DNA of 64,000 nt from Leishmania mexicana MHOM/GT/2001/U1103 (GCF_000234665.1 NC_018331.1:248001-312000), one strand, 5' to 3'; shown: positions 1-11,778, counted from the first letter of the stretch. Program-made: numbers and translations. The notes: generated from the sequence alone by a model not told the origin.

Positions 1-352
1 GGGCATCGGTGTCATTCTGCATCCGCCGTGCGGATCGACGGGATTCGAATACTTCCGAACACATGCGCAACGTTTTTCTTTTCGTCGCGTAAAGAAAAAA
101 GGAAAGGGCGGCGCAGGACATTTCGCCATGACAGTGTCATGCACCCGCGCCCACGCGGCAAGAGTAGCGCTTTGGCAGCTCCTTGTATGGTCTCATCCAA
201 AAAAGGTGCAGAGGCGGTAGGCGTTTCTACCCCGGGCAACGCGCGTGGCAACAGCAGCTTCCGAGTGCAGCAGTCGCGAAAGCCAGAAGTGCAAGAGCAG
301 TCATGTGTACGTATTAGACTTGTAAGACGGTCTTTCCGCCTCCCCCTCAGAT

Positions 353-1490
353 TTGGAGCGCGGCAGCACGGCTGTGTGGTGTGCCTCGTTTTCGTTCTGC
401 TCTACTTCACGGCGCTGGCACGTGCCACGGGAGCTGATGTACCACATCCACAGGGCCAGCGCCTTTACGTTCCCGGCCTACCGTTTTGCGGCAAAACGCG
501 CCGTTATGCAGCGACGCGAAACCCTCGACGCCATGCTTTAACCTCCTCACATGTTTGTGGAGGTGCACAAGAGGCTCAAAGGAATCATGACGTCGCACAT
601 ACACTCGCGAATGCTTCGCATGCCTCCGTGGATCAACGGCCTACTCCGGAGGATGCCCCATCGTCTCGCTAGCTCTGCACTGTGTGTGGTGCTGCCACCA
701 GGGACGGTTCAGTGGAGACGGAAATCGGCTCCCCTTTCACCGAGGCAACCTCCACCGAACACATCCCCACAGCCAGCGAGCTAGAAAGGCGCCGGACTGG
801 CTGCCGCGATGCCGAACCTGTGGCCGATGCTGGACGGCTACCAGGCCTTCACAGACAGGAAGTGCGAGCCGCGCGTTTTGATGATCCGTCCCATGGCCAA
901 CGGCATCCCCCGTTTTGGGCAGAGAGCGACCGCCTCGACGGAAGTAACGGAACTCTCTCTTCCAGCAGCTTCAGCCTCCGTTGGCTCGTAGAGGTCTCCA
1001 AGATCACAACCACAAAATGGCCTTCTCCACCTCATAGCACGAATGTGGGTCTGTTGGTCGACATCCCGATTGCTGCTGTCGTGGTCCTTGGCGTCGCCGT
1101 TGTTCTTGGCTCTCTGTTCTCGCGCGCCAGCATGTACTGTTGTTACTTTGGCGCAGCGGCGGAAATCGAGGACTCCCACTCAGTCGCCACATCGCGCGCA
1201 TTGCCGTGGCGCTCAACAGCCGCTTGTGCCACATCCTTCGATACGTTCTCCTGGATTTCCGACTCTTTATTTCGCGCTGTTGGAATCGCCATGAATATGA
1301 CGTGTTCACTGCACCGCATTCGACTATACGGATACTCGATGTTGCGTAGTCTCCAGCAGTGGCGGCAGCTGCTCGTCCTTAGGTCTCCTCTTCGCCATCT
1401 CAAACGGTGCGTGAGCGGCGCGGCTAGGTTAACGGGGTGCGCCGAGGGGCAGCCACGGACTTCCTCTTTGGCAGCGCCGGTAGGCTAGTT
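353..1490 (+). pseudogene. possible decayed protein gene, unidentified
   Basis: Several short open stretches in different forward frames look more protein-like than the surrounding UTR sequence. The first (353-541) contains the stretch YHIHRASAFTFPAYRF. Another starts near 551 with MFVEVHKRLKGIMTSHIHSR. A third near 809-991 contains DGYQAFTDRKCEPRVLMIRP. A further frame near 1040-1140 encodes a hydrophobic run that could be a membrane segment. No single frame connects them, so if this was a gene it has frameshifts and stops. I do not recognise the family. Chance open frames in GC-rich DNA are the main alternative. Confidence 0.22.
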
Positions 1491-2016
1491 GATGAGTCTC
1501 CCTCGCGCCCTCTTCAATTGCCTCTCTTTGTCTCCTCTTCCTCGGTGTGTTCTTGCCTTACGTTGACGCTGCCCATTGTACCCTTCACACATCCCTCTTC
1601 CTTCTCGTTATCCTGCTGCATCTTTTCCTGTTGTGCTCGTATGTGTGTGTGTGTGTGTGCATCTCCCCTGATGACGAGGGTGGCGGTGGTGTACCTCATC
1701 GCCTGGTTTCACGAGGTCTTGGACCCCGCTCGGTATGGAAGCCAAGCAGTCCCCTCTCCCCCTACCCCCATCCCCTGCCAAATACCGAACCCCGCTTCTG
1801 GTGGTGACAGTCAGGCAGCAGTTTCGTGAGGAAGTCAGAGCGATGTACTGCCACTGATATTGGCGGTCAGGGCCTGGAGGGCATTGTATCGGAGTGATCC
1901 GCTACAGCGAACAGGCCTGCGCAATCCATATGATTAGACAGGGTGTCCACGCGACTCCGACGTACATGTTACCCGGGCCCTCCGGCTGCCCTGCTGGTGT
2001 GGAGAGGAGCCTGCGT

Positions 2017-2281
2017 GCCACCCCGAGAGCGATGCACTAACTGGAGACCGACATGATTGTAGGAGCGGCTTTGGGGACGACCTGCGAGGCAGTCGTGGTG
2101 GGTAGCGTTCGAGGTCGAGGCATCGCGCAGATGACCGAGTTGGTGCAGTGCGGTAACACGTGTGTGTCTGCGGCCGCTTTGCGCCACGCGATGGACCCCT
2201 GTGGAGCGGGGCGAGGGTGGGCTTTGGGGGACGGGGTGGAGCTCATGCTGTATGGCAAGCATCGGACCCACGTTGAAAGGG
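2017..2281 (+). repeat. SIDER-like short retroposon, family A copy 1
   Basis: This segment aligns with 28920-29189. Shared blocks in the same order are a CACCCCGAG block, CATGATTG/CATGATGG followed by GCGGCT, GCTTTGCGCCAC/GCTTCGCGCCAC, ATGCTGTATG/ATGTTGTATG and finally CACGTTGAAAGG. The second copy ends in a run of nine A directly after the last block, which marks the 3' end of a retroposed element. Copy 1 lacks the A-tail and is more degenerate. Short, diverged, A-tailed intergenic elements of this kind fit the Leishmania SIDER class (truncated relatives of ingi/L1Tc), but I could not compare with a consensus. Confidence 0.5.
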
Positions 2282-2638
2282 ATGTTGTGTTTGCCCCCCT
2301 CTGTTGCGTCTGTGGAGAGTCTGGAAGTGCGCTGAGGGACCCTTCTACCGGTGATGCACACGCTCACACACGCGCATCGATCAATGGACGGCAAGCAAGT
2401 CTGTAACCCGCTCCTTTTTTCTTTTGCCAGAGAAACCCACCGACTCAGCGGCGTCCGCCCGCTAGGGTGTGGAGCGGCGGATAACATAAATGTTGCACAT
2501 TGTATCCCGTGCGAGGCAAAGGCGGTGAGGCGGTGACTCGCGGGGGACGCCGGAAGCGGGTGCATAGGACATCGGTACGTTCTTTTTGGGCGTTGTTGGC
2601 ACTCACGACAGCTCATGCAGTGAATACTCCTCTTCCTA

Positions 2639-2718
2639 CACTTCCCTGTCGCCCGCCACCTCTCTCCCATTTTCCGTCCCTCAACTGCGCATTGGACACA
2701 TCGTCATCACGACCGCAG
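2639..2718 (+). promoter_or_regulatory. putative trans-splice acceptor for first permease
   Basis: A pyrimidine-rich tract at about 2639-2692 is followed by the AG at 2717-2718, about 210 bases before the permease ATG at 2930. In trypanosomatids such a tract plus AG directs spliced-leader addition. Later AGs (for example near 2858) are possible alternatives. Confidence 0.35.
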
Positions 2719-2929
2719 CGCGCACCAAACACACGTCCATACGTTAACACCCAAGCTCCGATTACTGCCACGCAAGCCTTTCCGAAGACTGATTGACCCC
2801 TCTCATCCGTAAACTCTCTCAGCCCCGTGCACCGTCACAAACATCCACGCCTCCGCTTCAGCAGGCACACACATTCCGTTCACGGAACTAGTCCGACTAA
2901 TCTCCCGTGCTCCGGATACACGCACCATC

Positions 2930-4432
2930 ATGGCGAGCAAGGAAACAAACCCTCTGAATGACCGGTATCGTGAGCCCTCTAGCAATCAGGGTCACGGGGA
3001 TCGGCTCGATCGACGCGCCGAGTTCGAAATGGGAGTAGCGCAGGGATACGACGCGAAAGATGTGAGACGGGTACAGGACGTCTCGTCGGCTGAGTCGTCT
3101 GACCCATACGACTTCTCGCGGTGCGATCCGAAGCGCCAGATCGAGCTGCAGGACAAGATCCGCGCTGATCGCGTGGCTCGCCGCCTCGTCCCCGCGAATG
3201 TGTTCCAGAAGTACTTCAACTACGTCGTGCCCTACGGCGGTCTGGTTTCCACCGGCCTCAACCTGGCCAGCTCCTCCATTGGTGCGGGCATCATTGCGCT
3301 ACCCTACGCCTTCAACGCCTCTGGTCTTGTTATGGCCATCATCTATATGGTCATGATTGCCTACCTCACCATCTACTCCTACTACCTGCTGGGGCAGACG
3401 GGCGCGAAGACTGGCCTGCGCAACTACGAGCAGATCGTGCGCACGCTCATGGGCCCCGGCGCGGACTACTTCCTCGCCTTCTGCATGTGGTTTCTCAGCT
3501 TTGGCGCGGAGGTGTCGTACGTCATCTCCGTGAAGGATGTGCTAACGGCCTTCCTCGAGGACGCGGACAGCACGCCGGCGTTCCTGCTGAACATCTGGGG
3601 CCAGCGCCTTCTCACGTTCGTCGTGTGGTTCGTGGCCATGCTGCCGCTGTGCCTGCCGAAGGAGATCAACACGCTGCGCTACTTCTCCTGCGTCGCGATT
3701 GTGTTCATAGTGTACTTTGTGATTGCAATGGTAGTGCACAGCGCACAGAACGGCCTGCGCGCCGATCCGCAGCCGGAGATCCGGATGTTCACGACGGGCA
3801 ACACCGCCGTTTCCGGGATGTCTACGTTCATTTTCGCCTTCCTATCGCAGCTCAACGCGTATGAATGTTTTGAGGAGATGCACAACCCCACACCGCTGCG
3901 CCTCACGCTGGGCGCCACCATCTCTGTGAGTATTGTGTTTGTGCTGTACTTCCTCTCCGGCCTCTTTGGGTACCTGGACTTCGGCACCGAGATGACCGGG
4001 TCCGCGCTGAAGAAGTACAGGCCGGTGAAGGACGTCATGATGGGCATCGGCTACGGTGGTATTCTGTTCAAGCTGTGCGTTGGCTACGGTCTGCACATGA
4101 TCCCTGTTCGTGATGCCATCTACCACTGCGTCCGCGTGGACGTGCACACGTTTCCGTGGTGGAAGAACGCGTGCGTGTGTGCCCTCATGGCGTGGCTGTC
4201 GCTGGTGGCTGGCCTGTTCATCCCGAGCATCAACGTCGTCTTCGGCCTCGTTGGCGGCTTCTCTGGCGGCTTCATTGGTTTCATCTACCCCTCCTTCATG
4301 GTGATGTACGCCGGCAACTGGTCGCTGTCGTCGGTCGGGTGGTTCCACTACCTGTCCACTTACTTTTTGCTGATTGTCGGTGTTGTGGGCGTCGTGTGGG
4401 GCACGGCCAGCGCCATCTATGGCGAACTTTGA
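2930..4432 (+). CDS. amino acid permease (AAAP/AAT family), 500 aa
   Basis: This is a polytopic membrane amino acid transporter of the amino acid/auxin permease family. About 100 hydrophilic N-terminal residues are followed by about eleven hydrophobic segments. The first carries SSSIGAGIIALPYAF near residue 112, the signature helix of the family; PLCLPKEIN near residue 240 and the last segments (GLVGGFSGGFIGF) are also typical. The first ATG is used (ACCATCATGG context). It pairs with a related permease at 8953-10560, which shares the signature helix, the LPKEIN loop and the glycine-rich helix, so the two are tandem paralogues. The substrate cannot be read from sequence; Leishmania relatives carry arginine, lysine, proline/alanine and others at the plasma membrane. 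Confidence 0.93.
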   Translation: MASKETNPLNDRYREPSSNQGHGDRLDRRAEFEMGVAQGYDAKDVRRVQDVSSAESSDPYDFSRCDPKRQIELQDKIRADRVARRLVPANVFQKYFNYVVPYGGLVSTGLNLASSSIGAGIIALPYAFNASGLVMAIIYMVMIAYLTIYSYYLLGQTGAKTGLRNYEQIVRTLMGPGADYFLAFCMWFLSFGAEVSYVISVKDVLTAFLEDADSTPAFLLNIWGQRLLTFVVWFVAMLPLCLPKEINTLRYFSCVAIVFIVYFVIAMVVHSAQNGLRADPQPEIRMFTTGNTAVSGMSTFIFAFLSQLNAYECFEEMHNPTPLRLTLGATISVSIVFVLYFLSGLFGYLDFGTEMTGSALKKYRPVKDVMMGIGYGGILFKLCVGYGLHMIPVRDAIYHCVRVDVHTFPWWKNACVCALMAWLSLVAGLFIPSINVVFGLVGGFSGGFIGFIYPSFMVMYAGNWSLSSVGWFHYLSTYFLLIVGVVGVVWGTASAIYGEL

Positions 4433-7400
4433 ATGCTTTTTTTTGTTGTTTTAAGGAAAAACGACTAATGGAGGGAAACCGTTAACGCTATGTAGTAAAA
4501 AAGGCGGTGGGGAGAGTAGTGCGCCATGCCCTCTCATCGATTGCCGGCCGAGATGGTGGTTGTGGTTGTGTGCGTGTGTGTGTCTCTCTTCCTTCTTTGT
4601 TGCGTCGTGCCATGAGTTTGACCTCGGCTACCTTAGTTGTTCTCGTCCTCCGTGTTTGCTTTGTTTCCTTTTATTTTTTTTTTTACGTTCTTCTGGGCTC
4701 TCTAGGTGCTGCAGGGAGAGTCTCACAACCCTTTTTTTTTACCGCCCAAAAGATGTCTACATGGGCCCTCCCACCCACCCAGGCACCTCCCTCGGTGTCT
4801 TCTGCTAGACGTGCGCGAGGCTGGTGCGTGCACGCGTGCGGTTTTTGGGTGGTCTCCGCTTCGTTTTCTTTTTTTTTCACTTTTTTTCTTACTTTTCGTT
4901 GTTGTGGACGAAGAAACTCCTTCTTGTATTGTGCTGCTTTTTCTATGTTCTCTCTCTCTTACTGCCATCCACCTGGATGGGGGAGGCCCGAAGCATCACA
5001 AGCATACTATACATCCAAAAAAAACAAGGAAAGCGCGACACCAAGTTTTGTACACTGCCTGAGTGTCGAGCGCTGTACTGGTCTGTTGAGAGTAACAAGT
5101 GACGGTGACAACCATCGTGATATTGCAGACCTTATTTCTCCCCTCCCCTCGCCTCCCCCTTCTTTCTGTTTTACTTTTGTGACTGGAGTGGCCACGTCTG
5201 TGTTGTCACGGCCGATCGGGCATGTCGCCAGTGGGCGCTGCTCACATCCCTCCTCATCCCTTTTTTTCATTTCGCTCGTTTATTTTTTTTTTCGATGTTT
5301 TTCGTTTCGTTTTCTCCGCCTCACATGTTCTGCAGGCGGCGCCTCTGTTCCGTTCTCCTTTAGGCCTCTTTCGCACGCCTTCCTTTTTTTTGTGACTCTC
5401 TTTTCCGTGTTTCCTTCCTGGATGATGTCTCGTCTGCCTCCTCGTCTGAGCGCGTGTGCGGGATGGGTGGCGTACGCGTTGCCCATGAAGGTGCTTCCGC
5501 CAACATCTTCGACGGAGATGGCGACCTGCATCGACATGGCCCTGCTCAACATCACCGCCTACGGAGTTGGAGAATGCGTGAAAGGCGTGTCGCTCTCTCC
5601 CACCAGACCTCCGTCGTGAGGAAATTGACTGTTGTCAGGACACCGTTGTTAAAGACGGTCCAACAGGGTTGTTTTGTGCACGTATCCGTTCATGTTTACG
5701 GCTGCACGCAATGTCTCTTCGCACATGTCCCCAGCCGCCGATGTGCGTCCCTGCACACAGGTGCGCACAGACCAGCGTTTTCTTTTTTACAATGAAGCGG
5801 TGAACTTCTTGAGGAGCCCCCGTGGGCTATGCGGCGCGCACCTTTCCTCAGACGCGCGAAGCGAGTGGAGACACACCTCCATCGGATGGACTTGTGAGAG
5901 TGCGTCAGTGTTGTGTTGGGCGAGATAGGCGCAAGCGAGAGCAGCTGCTGCGGAAGACTTGTTGTTTACTCCTAATCCGCGCTTTCTCCTGTTGCTGCGT
6001 CCCATCCAGTCCCCCTGGACGGTATCCGTGAGCCCGTACAAGACGGCGCTGATGTGCGTTACCTTTGACACCATCCACCTGCGCGTACATGCTGCTGTTT
6101 TTCTTTTCTAGTATGGAGCCTAAAGGGAGTGAGAACAGAAGGTGAACATGTCGTCGGCTTCAAAACGTTCGTTAAGCTGCGGATGAGAGCGGCATCACCT
6201 CTGTGCGTAGGTTTTCGCTCTACAAATTCGATGTCCCACGAAGCCTCGTCAGGTGCTTGTGTGCGCAAATGTTTGCGAGCGCATGTCTTCTCGTCCCTAC
6301 TGGGGGTGTGTGGTGGATGCCCATGTGGGGGTGGGCTGTATTTATATACATTCATGCGTCTCTCGTAGTATCGCGATGAGAGACGCTCCCTTTTTTTTTT
6401 TCGTATTCTGTCCTCTCGTGTGTCGCTTGTGGGAACAGTCTCAATCCTGCGACTTCGACCGCCACGCCCCCCTCCCCTGTTCACCATCCTACCCTCCCCA
6501 CCCTTCCTCACAACTACCCCTAGCGAACACATCCCCACGCGTCATCCCCCCCTCTTTTTTGTCTTACCTCTCTAATGAAAAGACGCTCGTTTTGCGTGGT
6601 TTTTGTTTTCCTGTCACTTCGTACTCTCCTCTTCGACATTTTTTTCGACTTGCTGTTCTATCTTCAACCTCTCCCCTCCCCTCATCCCTGGTGTTACCAC
6701 CGCCTCCGCGTCCTCCGTTCCGATCGCTTCCTCGTCCATCCTCTCTCAGCTCCCTCTCCCCTCTCTTCTTGTCCCTGTGGTGGTCTCTCTATATAGGCCG
6801 CAAATATGTATATACACACACACTCACTTCTTCGAAAACGCCATCCGCCCGCCTCTGTGTTGACTCTCTTTCCTCTTGCCACCTTGTTTGTACATGGATT
6901 GCGTAACTTTTTCGTGTTTTTCTTCCGCCTGTTTCGTCACTGCCTTTGGTGTGCGCCATCCAAATGTGAGTGAGTGCCGGTCCTTCCTCTGTTGCTGTGT
7001 GCGCTTACGGCTTCGGCCTGTGTGTGTGTGTCTGACGTACACTGAGGAGATGGAGGAAGGCGCGCCGTCGTTCCTCACAACACACCCGGCTCTCGCGCTC
7101 AGTGCAGCTATGTTTTCCGGCGTCCCCATCTCTCTCCATCTTCCCACCACCTACGCCTGCTTCGCCTCGTTGTCGCACCTACATGATGCATCGGCTCCTC
7201 CTCTCTTGCCCCGTCCGCAGCGTGTGTCCGTGGACCGTGTCATCGCGCAGATGGACAGCGCGATGGTGGAGAGAGGCAGAGAACTCGATGGCAGTGACCG
7301 TGCAGAGGCACAACACAAACAAATGGTTGCGTTTCGACTCACACAAGGGTGGCTGGAATGGTGGGAGATTGGTGGATGAGCCTGGCTGCTGCTTTTTTTT

Positions 7401-8896
7401 ACCGAGGCACCCATGGTTTACCGCGTGGGGCGGGGAAGGATGCGATTTGGCGACCGCATGTGACGGGCGGGAGACAAGGCGCCTCATGAACCGAGAGAGA
7501 GGACGTGTTGGCAAATGTCTAAGCACAACTGACGATGCCTTCACGTCTCCTCCGCCTCCTCTCCCGTTTAACTCGTGTCGCCGCGGCATCCTCTCCACCC
7601 GCGTTCTGCCTCGCTTCGCTTTCGAATCAGATACGGCACTCTCCTCGTGCTCCCATCCGGCGCACAACCACGCGGGGCCTCCCTTCCCGCCTGCCTTGAC
7701 TTCTTTTTTTGTTTGTGTGTTTTTATTTTTTCTGCTCGCTGTTTCCGCAGTGACTCGTTAACTCCTCGGATGAAGGTCTGCCATGGTCTCTACGACCCAC
7801 TGACATCCATTCACCAAGTCGCATACGGAGGCGGGCGCAGGACACGGAAGAGCAGATGATTCGTGACGACGGTGTGTTTCCACTTGCCCCCTTCTTTCTC
7901 TTACCTAAGTTTACCCGCTCATATCGGTTCCTTTCTTCACGTGTCGCGGATCTTCAGTTGACGGCGCGCATGCAAGAGCGGGAGAGTCTGTGTGCCGACG
8001 ACTGGCCATTGGCTGCTCTTCTTCTCCTCCTCCTCCGCTGACTCCTCGATTAGCATGCGCGTTTTAGGCTGTGGGTGCGTCACTGAGATCAGCACCTTTT
8101 CCCAATCGCGCAGGGCGGGGTGGGCACCTTTATTTTTTTTTCGTGCAAGTGTCGATGATGGGCGCAATCATCGACAAGCACGGCCTGCAGTAGCCTCACA
8201 GCGTTTGACGGCGGATAATGGCGCATTGGCATTAGCCTGCTCACCAGACCGTGATGTCACGGCTGCTGTGATGCACAGCGTGTGAGGAACCAGAACAAAA
8301 AAGAATTCGTCCGCCCATGACTTGTTTCGACTCCCTTTCTCTCCTTGTGCAGGTTTCCCACGAGCATCTCTAGTAGAGAAAAGGCGTATGTGTAATATAC
8401 GAAATCACAACAGGGAAGCACGTAGCAGGTGCGCCGCGCATGAGCGCTTCTGCCGTTGCTCCGCTTGGTCACATGCAGTAGACCTGACGCTGTGCTTTGC
8501 TCTTCGCGGAGGAGCTGAACGTCTGGTGCGCGCCTCTATTGAGAAGGTGCCTGTGATGAACCTCCTCCGCTTCACAGCTGCACGCCCCCTCCCCTCAGAT
8601 CAGGCAGTCCGTTCCCGCTTTGGCAGTGTTCGACGCCTTGTTTACCAGTGCTTCCCCTCTCTCTGTCGCGCACCCACTTTCCGACTTCGCTCTGCACCCT
8701 TCCCCCTCCGCTCATACGCCCATAAATGCAACCCGGCGTTGTTTGGCCGGTGTGTATCCCGTCACCACTCCTCCATCGCATACGACTTCCACTCGTGCCA
8801 TGGTGTGCTACGCTTGTGTGTTAGCTAAGTAAGAGGCCTAAGAAAACAGCGCCACGGCAACGGTAGTGTCACAAGGAGCACCCAAGATCATCCACT
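4433..8896. other. 4.5-kb intergenic region between permeases
   Basis: No convincing gene. It holds many T- and CT-rich tracts (for example around 4670-4740, 4866-4900, 5270-5330, 6395-6405 and 7706-7735), short TG runs and a TATATA stretch near 6790. This is presumably the 3' UTR of the first permease and the 5' UTR of the second. A 65-codon ATG-initiated frame ending at 5619 is the most protein-like short frame, but it has no recognisable motif. Confidence 0.6.
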
Positions 8897-8935
8897 GCTC
8901 CAACCCCCCTACTCCCCTCTGCATACCTCGACAAG
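8897..8935 (+). promoter_or_regulatory. putative trans-splice acceptor for second permease
   Basis: A compact C/T tract (8897-8929) is followed by AG at 8934-8935, 17 bases before the ATG at 8953. An earlier AG near 8821 after the 8640-8710 tract is an alternative that would give a longer leader. Confidence 0.35.
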
Positions 8936-8952
8936 TGAGCGCTACGTGAGAC

Positions 8953-10560
8953 ATGTCCGTCAACAGAAACCACAACATCAGCCATGCGCCATATTCCCAG
9001 AGCGGGCAGGGCCGCTCCATTCCCGACAACATGCCAGAGGACCCGCCGGAGTACGGCGAGGACGGGCTGCACATCCTGAACGATGACTACAGCGAGGAGC
9101 ACTTGGCGGATGAGGTAGTGGTGGGACCGTTCGACGCGGACGGCAAAACCAAGGGATCCAAGAAGCTGGAGTCCTCCTCGCTCACTGATGACGGAGAGTC
9201 GGCAGCTAAAGGGAGCAAGCAGCAGTCGGCCTACAAGGATATCGCACAGCAGATCATTGAGGCAGAGCAGCGCAGCCGTGAGGACCGTGTGTGGCGTCGC
9301 CGCCACACCACCAACCCTTTCCTGCGCGTGCTGCAGGTGATCATGCCGTATGGTGGCATCTTTTCCTCAGCCTTCAGCATCGCCAGCTCCACGATCGGTG
9401 GCGGCATTATCGGACTCCCTGCAGCATTCCAGATGAGTGGGATGGGGATGGCAATTATCTACTTGATTGTGGTGGTAATCATGGCGGTCTACTCCTTTGT
9501 GCTGCTCGCCATTGTGTCGCACAAGACCGGGCTGTACAACTGGGAGATCATCGCGCGTCGCCTGATGGGCCGCGGCTGGGACTACTTCGTCGTCTTTGTC
9601 ATGTGGGTGCTCTGCTTTGGCGGTGATGTCTCGTACATCATTGCCCTCAAGAGCATCCTCACCGGCTTCCTGAAGAACTCGCCAACTGCATCTGAATACA
9701 TCAAGTCGGAACCGGGTTACCGCCTCATCACGTCGATGCTGTGGGTGGCCGTGATCCTGCCGATGTGCCTGCCGAAGGAAATTAACTCGCTGCGCATCGT
9801 CTCCACAGTGGCCATCCTCTTCGTCGTCTTCTTCACCGTCACCTGCGTCATTCACTCTTCTCGGAGCCTGCATGCACGTGGCATGCGAGACGACCTGGTG
9901 ACTTTCCAAACCGGCAACACGGCTATCAACGGCTTGTCGGGCCTCATGTTTGCCTTCATTGCGCAGGTGAACGCGCCGGAGATCTCTCGTGAGATGTACA
10001 AGTTTTCTGTGCACCGGGTCTTCTTGTCGGCGCTGCTCGGCATGTCGCTCTGCGCGGCTCTGTACTTCCTGACAGGTCTCTTCGGCTACCTCGACTTTGG
10101 TCCTGAGGTGAGTGACTCCATCCTGGCCATGTACAACCCCCTGAAGGACCATCTTATGGCCGTCTCGTACATTGGCATGATGCTCAAAATTTGCGTAGGC
10201 TTCGCTCTGCACCTGATCCCGTGCCGCGACTGCGTGTACTACATGATTGGCACCGAAGTATCCCAAGTGCCATGGTGGAAGAACGCCATATTGTGCTCCC
10301 TGCAAGCTGCTGCGGCTCTCGTCGCCGGCCTCTTCATCCCGCGCATCACCGTTGTCTTTGGTCTTCTGGGTGGCTTCTGCGGTGGCTTTGTCGGCTTCAT
10401 CTTCCCCTCGCTGTTCATGATGTACTCGGGTGGCTTCTCGACCGCCCGCGTCGGTTGGGGCCACTTCCTCGGCACCTACGCACTGCTGCTGACGGGGGTG
10501 GTTGCCGTCGTCTGGGGCACTAGCGCCGCCATCCACGGCGCTGTCGTCTCTTCGTGGTAG
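8953..10560 (+). CDS. amino acid permease (AAAP/AAT family), 535 aa
   Basis: This is the second member of the tandem pair of amino acid/auxin-type permeases. A long charged N-terminal tail (about 130 residues, acidic then basic) precedes about eleven hydrophobic helices. The signature helix reads SSTIGGGIIGLPAAF near residue 147; the MCLPKEIN loop and the terminal GLLGGFCGGFVGF helix are conserved with the upstream paralogue. The N-terminal tail is unlike that of the upstream gene, so the two differ most in the cytosolic part. The likely role is uptake of an amino acid across the plasma membrane or an organelle membrane; the substrate is unknown. The start is the first ATG after a clear pyrimidine tract. 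Confidence 0.93.
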   Translation: MSVNRNHNISHAPYSQSGQGRSIPDNMPEDPPEYGEDGLHILNDDYSEEHLADEVVVGPFDADGKTKGSKKLESSSLTDDGESAAKGSKQQSAYKDIAQQIIEAEQRSREDRVWRRRHTTNPFLRVLQVIMPYGGIFSSAFSIASSTIGGGIIGLPAAFQMSGMGMAIIYLIVVVIMAVYSFVLLAIVSHKTGLYNWEIIARRLMGRGWDYFVVFVMWVLCFGGDVSYIIALKSILTGFLKNSPTASEYIKSEPGYRLITSMLWVAVILPMCLPKEINSLRIVSTVAILFVVFFTVTCVIHSSRSLHARGMRDDLVTFQTGNTAINGLSGLMFAFIAQVNAPEISREMYKFSVHRVFLSALLGMSLCAALYFLTGLFGYLDFGPEVSDSILAMYNPLKDHLMAVSYIGMMLKICVGFALHLIPCRDCVYYMIGTEVSQVPWWKNAILCSLQAAAALVAGLFIPRITVVFGLLGGFCGGFVGFIFPSLFMMYSGGFSTARVGWGHFLGTYALLLTGVVAVVWGTSAAIHGAVVSSW

Positions 10561-11603
10561 GCGTGTCGCGTGCGCGTCCGCGTCGAGCAGCGCGGCACAA
10601 TATGCTTGCTAAAAAAGGGGCACCGTTACTGAATCAATCGCTTTGTAGAAAGGGCCTCCGCATGCACGAAGAGGCACATCCACGCACATCGCCAGCGTAG
10701 AAACGGCACCAGTGACAGCCGTACAGGGGCGATCACAGATAGATATATCAAGCAAGGCCTCTTCTCCATCCATGTTCCTGTCGCCGTGCGCACTCCCCAG
10801 ATCCTTCCTGGCACGCTTTGTCTGTTTTTGTTTTCGTGTGCTTCCACGCAGCTGGAGCTCCGTCTCCCTGGCACAACGCGCTCGCCCCTGCCTCTGCTCG
10901 CTCTCCACCGAGGCTCTGACTGGGCACTCGGGAGAGGCGAAAAGATGAGTGTGGAGGGCACGCACGAGGTGTGCGACGCGTTGCGTTTTTACTGTTGAGA
11001 AGAACACGAAGAACAACAGACCTGCCACCGTTTATTTTCCTTCTCGTTTTTTTTTAAGCTGCTCGCGCCATCGATCGGCAGCTGCCATAAATGGAAGCGC
11101 GTACGCGCACGACTCAACGATACTCACGTCCCCTCTCCCCTCTCCGATTCAAGTGATGCCCTTTCCATTTCTTCGCTGTTGTTTCTCTGCGAGAGGAAAG
11201 AGAAACGATTCTTCTTCCTTTTTTTTCCAGTCTTCGTCTATCTTTTCATTCGTCTTCCTCCTCCCCCCCTCCCCCCTCCCTCCCTTTGTGTGTGTGTGTG
11301 CGCGCATGTGTGACGTTGCGTATCCATATCACACGTCTCTATCTATATATATATATATACTGGTAAAGCTTATCTCGTTGTCGTTCTCTCCCTCTCTGCC
11401 TACCCTCGAACTCCCTCGCACTATCACGAGCTGAAGCCGTTCATAGGGGATGCTGAGGACACGACTGCGCTTCTTCTTTTTCATGTACGCTTGCCAGTGC
11501 GCAAGCGGGGATACCCCTCTTTTGTAAACGCGTGTGTGCGAGCGGATGACTTCTCGAAGCGTAATTTGCTGACATTTTTTTTCTGTTTCACCTGGTGATT
11601 CCG
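10561..11603. other. intergenic region, 3' side of second permease
   Basis: No gene seen. It contains pyrimidine-rich runs (11215-11290), a (TA)n stretch at about 11343-11360 and TG repeats near 11287-11300. It probably includes the permease 3' UTR. Confidence 0.55.
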
Positions 11604-11778
11604 ACCACCGCACCGTGGTATCTCAGGGCTCAGTGCCTCCTCCGTGGGGATGCCAACCAGCCTGCAGCCTGCCCTCGGGTATTGGTTGCCGATACCTCGT
11701 GTCGGCGGACAGGTCTGGGCTGGCGCTGCGCCAAAGAGACTCGCGGTGATGACGATTACGCTGGTACCAGGCCACTAC
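11604..11778 (+). repeat. SIDER-like repeat, family B copy 1
   Basis: Aligns with 29214-29392. Common blocks in order include ACCACCGCACC, CTCGGGTATTGGTTGC, GGCGG, GAGACT and GCTGGTACCA, with scattered substitutions and small indels. This is a dispersed intergenic repeat of the size and degeneracy expected for a SIDER fragment. The subfamily is not resolved. Confidence 0.5.

Noticed and set aside
4507..5619. 370-codon forward frame
   Set aside because: Composition is dominated by Phe, Ser, Leu and Cys from C/T- and T-rich sequence; it looks like untranslated pyrimidine-rich DNA.
9367..10536. 389-codon minus-strand frame
   Set aside because: Antisense shadow of the second permease gene; rich in His, Asp and Arg as expected from the complement of GC3-rich membrane-protein codons.
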